Assembly: GCF_008274625.1 (NCBI RefSeq)
Contig: NZ_VTRU01000009.1
Coordinates: 54,280-118,279, forward strand
Reading direction: 5' to 3'
Length of the DNA stretch: 64,000 bases
DNA from: Chryseobacterium panacisoli
GTDB lineage: Bacteria; Bacteroidota; Bacteroidia; Flavobacteriales; Weeksellaceae
In this document: piece after piece, positions 60,566 to 64,000 of the stretch
Layout of the letters: the number at the start of each line of letters is the position of its first letter
Numbering within the stretch: position 1 is the stretch's first letter
Position numbers and translations under genes: made by a program
Notes under the pieces: generated by a model
What the model saw: only the letters and a program-made list of their open reading frames with translations
What the model was told of the DNA's origin: nothing
The model's database searches: none

Positions 60566-61668
60566 GAAGTTTATTAATCTTTTTACTTATAGTTAATCTA
60601 TCATGTGCGCAGGGCAAATTTAGTTATAAAGATGTTCCCGATACCTATATTAAAAAAGCTGAAGTCACTTCATCTTTCAATAGTTTAAAAACAAAATCTT
60701 TTGAAGTTGTAAAACTTCTGCCAAATAATTATAAAAAGGACGGATCAGAAGATTATACAGTATATGTTCAAAAAGCAATCAACGAAAATGCAACGGTGTT
60801 GTTACCTAATTTTCCTGTTTTAATCAATGATAAGGGACTTCAACTAAAGGATAATTCTACTTTGTTATTTGATGACAAATCTCAATTAAAATTGAAAGCA
60901 TCCAATAATCAGGGATATGCTATGATTGATATTACAGGAAAGAAAAATGTCAGCATATATAACCCTAATATTATAGGAGACCGATCTGTTCATATGGGGA
61001 AAACAGGAGAATGGGGTATGGGAATAAATATTAAAGATGCCGTAAATATAAAAATCTATAATCCTGTAATCAAAGACTGCTGGGGAGATGGAATCTATAT
61101 AGGAGGAAATGGTTTCTCCAATAATATTTCTGTAATAGGAGGTCTTATTGATAATAACCGAAGAAACGGAATTTCTGTTATAAGCGGTGACAATATTTTA
61201 TTGCAGAATTTAGTAGTTTCAAATACAAATGGAGCTAATCCTAAAACAGGTATAGATATAGAGCCCAATACTCCTGATAACAAAAAAGTAAATATTTCAT
61301 TAAAATCAATTGTAACATATAATAATGAGGTGAGCGGTCTTGCCTTTTATTTAGCTAGATTAAGAGGGGATAGTGACGCAAACAACGTTAATGTAGTCAT
61401 TGAAAACTACAAAGACTTTTATTCCAAAAGCGGAATTTCCTATTCTAATCAGAAAAATGACTCTAAAAAGAAATTGATGGGGAATATTGTTTTTTCAGGT
61501 ATTGACTTAAAATACAACAAAGTACCATTTAATTTCTTATATAAGAATTCATCCTTAGATAATATTAATTTGAAGGTAACTGATTTTAAATCAGATCATA
61601 AAGATAATAAAGGAATAGTAACTGATTTGCAAAAATTTTCGCAACAAAAGATTAAATACAATCAATAA
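60562..61668 (+). CDS. Right-handed beta-helix lipoprotein (polysaccharide lyase/epimerase-like fold)
   Basis: 368 residues. Signal MRSLLIFLLIVNLSCAQ with a lipobox-like LSC (Cys14), then a PL-type N-terminus (DYTVYVQKAINENATVLLP) and a parallel beta-helix of repeated Asn/Ile/Val/Gly turns (ITGKKNVSIYNPNII; INIKDAVNIKIYNPVIKDCW; GDNILLQNLVVSNTNG). The fold is that of pectate lyases, alginate epimerases and tailspike hydrolases. Its position as the last gene of the polysaccharide operon suggests that it trims or modifies the polymer at the cell surface. No catalytic residues can be assigned by eye. Confidence 0.82.
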   Translation: MRSLLIFLLIVNLSCAQGKFSYKDVPDTYIKKAEVTSSFNSLKTKSFEVVKLLPNNYKKDGSEDYTVYVQKAINENATVLLPNFPVLINDKGLQLKDNSTLLFDDKSQLKLKASNNQGYAMIDITGKKNVSIYNPNIIGDRSVHMGKTGEWGMGINIKDAVNIKIYNPVIKDCWGDGIYIGGNGFSNNISVIGGLIDNNRRNGISVISGDNILLQNLVVSNTNGANPKTGIDIEPNTPDNKKVNISLKSIVTYNNEVSGLAFYLARLRGDSDANNVNVVIENYKDFYSKSGISYSNQKNDSKKKLMGNIVFSGIDLKYNKVPFNFLYKNSSLDNINLKVTDFKSDHKDNKGIVTDLQKFSQQKIKYNQ

Positions 61669-62319
61669 TTATTTTTATTTTGAAATAAAGAAAAAGTAAT
61701 GTTAAAGTATACTTACTCTATAAATAATAATTTTTCCCAAAAAAGTAATAATGGAAAGATTTTTGCTTATGGTATAATTGCTTAAAAAAAAATTAAAAAT
61801 TGAGAAAATTTTTTAATATTCTTAGAAATATTAAAAATGTAAGAAATTGTTTATGAAACTTGAAAACTGAAAATAATTAAGAATTGTATTTTCTTTAATG
61901 ACGATAAAGAAATAGTAAATTAAAATATTAATGAAATCAATCATCTAATCGAATTTATGTCATGTAGAATAGATGACAAAAATGTACTCAACTACCAATA
62001 AATAGCTGGCGAAGATGTGAAAAATGATGCACATCTATCCCTGTTACAAAGCTATTAAATCTCAAAAAACACGTATGCAAATAGGAGAATTAATGATTTT
62101 CCTAGATAGAAATGATGCAATGTCAACCCAAAACTAAATTCGTTTTGAAACAAATTTTGGATTAACAGGGATTCATAAAAAATACTATTGTCTTTTTTAA
62201 AATCACAAACAAGTGAAATAGAAATAAATGAGTAAAAACAACAACACACAAAAGATTTATGAAAAATTTATTAATTAGTTCTAGGTTTTATAGAAATAAT
62301 AATAAAAAAATGAAAGAAG
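61669..62319 (+). other. 651-base AT-rich gap inside the polysaccharide locus
   Basis: No intact gene. All plus-strand frames break frequently. A stretch around 61930-62180 has open-looking segments separated by stops, possibly a decayed gene, but I recognise no family. A tiny open frame (ATG 62310, six codons) overlaps the next gene's TTG start. Probably holds the promoter for the 62320 gene, though no -7 consensus is convincing. Confidence 0.5.
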
Positions 62320-63495
62320 TTGAAAACTAAATTAGTACGAATTACAACAGTGCCGCTTTCTTTAAAGATTCTACTGAAAGGGCAGCATCGGTTTATGTCA
62401 GAACATTTTGATGTAATAGGCGTTTCATCACCAGGCAAGGAACTGGATGAAGTGAAAAAAGATGAAGAAATAGACGTAATAGCGATTGATATGTCTCGTA
62501 AGATTACTCCCATTAAAGATATTAAATCCTTATGGAGTACTTATCGACTTTTAAGAAAGGAGAAACCTCAAATTGTTCATACCCATACTCCTAAAGCAGG
62601 TATTGTAGGTATGCTGGCCGCCAGAATGGCTGGAGTCCCTCACAGACTGCATACAGTGGCAGGATTACCATTGATGGAGGTAACAGGGATGAAACGTCAG
62701 GTTTTAGATCTTGTTGAAAAATTAACCTATGCTTCCGCAACGCAGGTATATCCAAACTCAAAAGGACTTTCTGATTATATCATCGAGCATAAATATACAG
62801 ATAAGTACAAGCTTAAAGTAATCGGAAATGGTTCATCCAACGGAATTGATACTTCATTTTTTTCGCCTGAACAAGTTTCAGAAGATCAGAAAGCCCTTCT
62901 GAAAAAACAATTGAAAATAGAAGAGTCAGATTTTGTTTTTGTGTTTGTAGGGCGTTTGGTGGGAGACAAAGGAATTAATGAACTGATAAAAGCATTTTCT
63001 GCTTTAAATAAACAAGAAAATCAGAAGCGTTCAAAATTATTATTGGTAGGTCCGCTGGAACAGGAACTGGATCCGTTATATCCTGATACATTAAATGAAA
63101 TTGAAAATAATCCGGATATTGTCTCTGTAGGTTTTCAGAAAGATGTTCGTCCCTATTTTGCGATTTCTGATGCACTGGTTTTCCCTAGTTACCGGGAGGG
63201 TTTCCCTAATGTGGTAATGCAGGCTGGAGCAATGGAATTGCCAAGTATAGTTTCTGATATCAATGGCTGTAATGAAATCATTGTGGAAAACGAAAACGGA
63301 GTAATTGTTCCAGTAAAAGATAGTGAAAGCCTTAGAGTAGAAATGGAGAAAATGATCTCGGACAAAGATTATTATCAGACCTTAAAAAAGAATGCACGAC
63401 CGATGATTGAAGATCGATTCGAGCAGTCTGTGATCTGGAACGCTATACTAAGCGAATACAAAAAATTGATTAAAGAAAGAGAATTTCGTGCTTAA
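62320..63495 (+). CDS. Glycosyltransferase family 4 (PglA-like), TTG start
   Basis: 391 residues. LVRITTVPLSLKILLKGQHR at the start, VHTHTPKAGIVGMLAARMAG, GNGSSNGIDTSFFSP, VGRLVGDKGINELIKAF, and FPSYREGFPNVVMQAGAMELPS near 290 (EX7E motif). Close in pattern to PglA-type transferases that add the second sugar to a lipid carrier. An in-frame TGA lies at 62311-62313 and no in-frame ATG precedes the conserved block, so TTG 62320 with a purine-rich AAAGAAG just before it is the best start. Separated from the main operon by 651 bases; more genes may follow beyond the right edge. Confidence 0.88.
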   Translation: MKTKLVRITTVPLSLKILLKGQHRFMSEHFDVIGVSSPGKELDEVKKDEEIDVIAIDMSRKITPIKDIKSLWSTYRLLRKEKPQIVHTHTPKAGIVGMLAARMAGVPHRLHTVAGLPLMEVTGMKRQVLDLVEKLTYASATQVYPNSKGLSDYIIEHKYTDKYKLKVIGNGSSNGIDTSFFSPEQVSEDQKALLKKQLKIEESDFVFVFVGRLVGDKGINELIKAFSALNKQENQKRSKLLLVGPLEQELDPLYPDTLNEIENNPDIVSVGFQKDVRPYFAISDALVFPSYREGFPNVVMQAGAMELPSIVSDINGCNEIIVENENGVIVPVKDSESLRVEMEKMISDKDYYQTLKKNARPMIEDRFEQSVIWNAILSEYKKLIKEREFRA

Positions 63496-63740
63496 GATTT
63501 AATAAAGTGCATGATTTTTAAGTTATATTTTAAAATGCTTGAATAGTACGGTGAATTTATCATCTTAAATTAGATATTGAAATAATAAGAATGTTGATTT
63601 TGTGTGTGTTTTATAATCGATTTTCTTACATGTTCTAAATATCACCTGCTAAAAAGCTGTCTACAGCAGTTATATAGGAAATTTTTATATTTGAAAATGT
63701 GTGTTTTACAAATAGCTTTAAAAGAAAAGGAATAGCTTCC
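63496..63740 (+). other. Intergenic region after the last glycosyltransferase
   Basis: AT-rich, no gene supported. The open frame at 63699-63941 runs across the promoter, the repeat and into the tRNA and is not credible. Together with the promoter and repeat below this is a gene-free stretch of about 435 bases. Confidence 0.55.
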
Positions 63741-63771
63741 TTTGGAAAAACTAAAAAAAGCTATATATTTG
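63741..63771 (+). promoter_or_regulatory. Promoter ahead of the fifth tRNA-Asp
   Basis: TTTG (63741-63744), 19 bases, TATATTTG (63764-63771), again an exact consensus with the same spacing as the array promoter. It lies 161 bases before the tRNA, rather than 36. Confidence 0.75.
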
Positions 63772-63886
63772 CACCAGTTAAAAAAACAAATGCTCTTAGA
63801 TTGTTTACGAAAGTGATTTGTTGGATGACTTTCTCAATAGGAGAGCTGCTTAATGCAGATGGGTATGGATTTCTGAAAAGTAAAGA

Positions 63887-63931
63887 TTCCGTCCGAATTG
63901 CAGAAGTTTTGTCAGTTTACTTTAAAAAATT
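63887..63931 (+). repeat. Degenerate copy of the tRNA-Asp 3' end plus array spacer
   Basis: Matches the tRNA 3' end and 32-base spacer of the array at about 40 of 46 positions (one missing A): TTCCGTCCGAATTG, then CAGAAGTTTTGTCAGTTTAC. The bases before it (63844-63886) retain a weak likeness to the D-arm side of tRNA-Asp (AGCTGCTTAATGC against AGCTGGTTAGAATGC) with total length within a few bases, suggesting a decayed tRNA-Asp unit. Confidence 0.7.
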
Positions 63932-64000
63932 GATCCGGTAGTTCAGCTGGTTAGAATGCCGCCCTGTCACGGCGGAGGTCGCGGGTTCGAGTCCCGTCCG
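63932..64000 (+). tRNA. tRNA-Asp (GTC), fifth copy, cut by the window edge
   Basis: The first 69 of 74 bases, identical to the four copies at 46520-46911, including anticodon GTC. The missing part is the 3' acceptor strand. Confidence 0.93.

Noticed and set aside
62310..62330. ATG-initiated six-codon frame (MKEVEN) before the last glycosyltransferase
   Set aside because: Out of frame with the gene and too short to call; kept only as context for the TTG start.
63699..63941. Open frame of 80 codons running into the fifth tRNA-Asp
   Set aside because: It spans the promoter, the degenerate repeat and tRNA sequence, so it cannot be a real gene.
1..64000. CRISPR arrays, insertion sequences, integrases, rRNA genes
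   Set aside because: I looked for regularly spaced repeats, transposase or integrase motifs and rRNA signatures and found none. The only regular array is the tRNA-Asp set.

Overview
The window looks like a chromosomal segment from a Flavobacteriia member, most likely Chryseobacterium or a close Weeksellaceae relative (inferred from gene content and style, not from a search). The DNA is AT-rich. Promoters fit the Bacteroidota pattern (TTTG about 19 bases before TAnnTTTG), for example TTTG-N19-TAATTTTG before the tRNA array. Typical Bacteroidota proteins include a type IX secretion (T9SS) sorting domain, a very long signal peptidase I, a TonB with a short cytoplasmic head, and GSCFA, DUF4269, DUF5683 and DUF6438 families.

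Layout. 1-2094 (minus): TolC-like channel and a periplasmic adaptor (cut by the window edge) of an efflux pump. 2322-5978: DEAD-box helicase with a DbpA-type RNA-binding tail, then a DUF47-PitA phosphate-uptake pair. 6198-14973: a four-gene secreted set with a coiled-coil protein, a small T9SS-sorted protein, a 2255-residue SpvB/FG-GAP/RHS protein ending in an HEYYH putative metallopeptidase domain, and a one-base-overlapping exported protein that is a candidate immunity factor. 15147-18439: polyprenyl synthase, GSCFA, DUF4269, TatD. 18502-28803 (mostly minus): RhlE-type helicase, outer-membrane protein, DUF6438 lipoprotein, Obg, adenylate kinase, hypoxanthine phosphoribosyltransferase, HEAT-repeat protein, P-loop kinase, alpha/beta hydrolase, with an ABC-F gene on plus and several dispersed intergenic repeats. 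28982-39362: purA, tonB, parA-parB, DUF5683, dapB, lepB, WbqC-like, S8 peptidase. 39488-40694: two lipoproteins. 40802-44324: a four-gene set resembling the mycobacterial decaprenyl-phospho-arabinose pathway. 44349-46395: PrcB-like lipoprotein, cysteine desulfurase, thioredoxin.

46520-46911 holds four identical tRNA-Asp(GTC) genes in exact 106-base tandem units. A capsule/exopolysaccharide locus follows (47231-63495): FlaA1-type dehydratase, Wza-type export lipoprotein, Wzc-type tyrosine kinase, UDP-sugar epimerase and dehydrogenase, Wzx flippase, pyruvyl transferase, three glycosyltransferases, Wzy-type polymerase and a beta-helix lipoprotein. The right edge of the window runs into a fifth identical tRNA-Asp gene, preceded by its own promoter and a mutated copy of the array's tRNA 3' end plus spacer. 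The polysaccharide locus is thus bracketed by copies of one tRNA repeat.

The points I rate highest are the tRNA-bracketed polysaccharide locus, the RHS metallopeptidase/immunity candidate pair, and the prenyl-phospho-pentose gene set, in which the benzothiazinone-target cysteine of DprE1 is an alanine. I also flag perfect inverted DnaA boxes just upstream of parAB.
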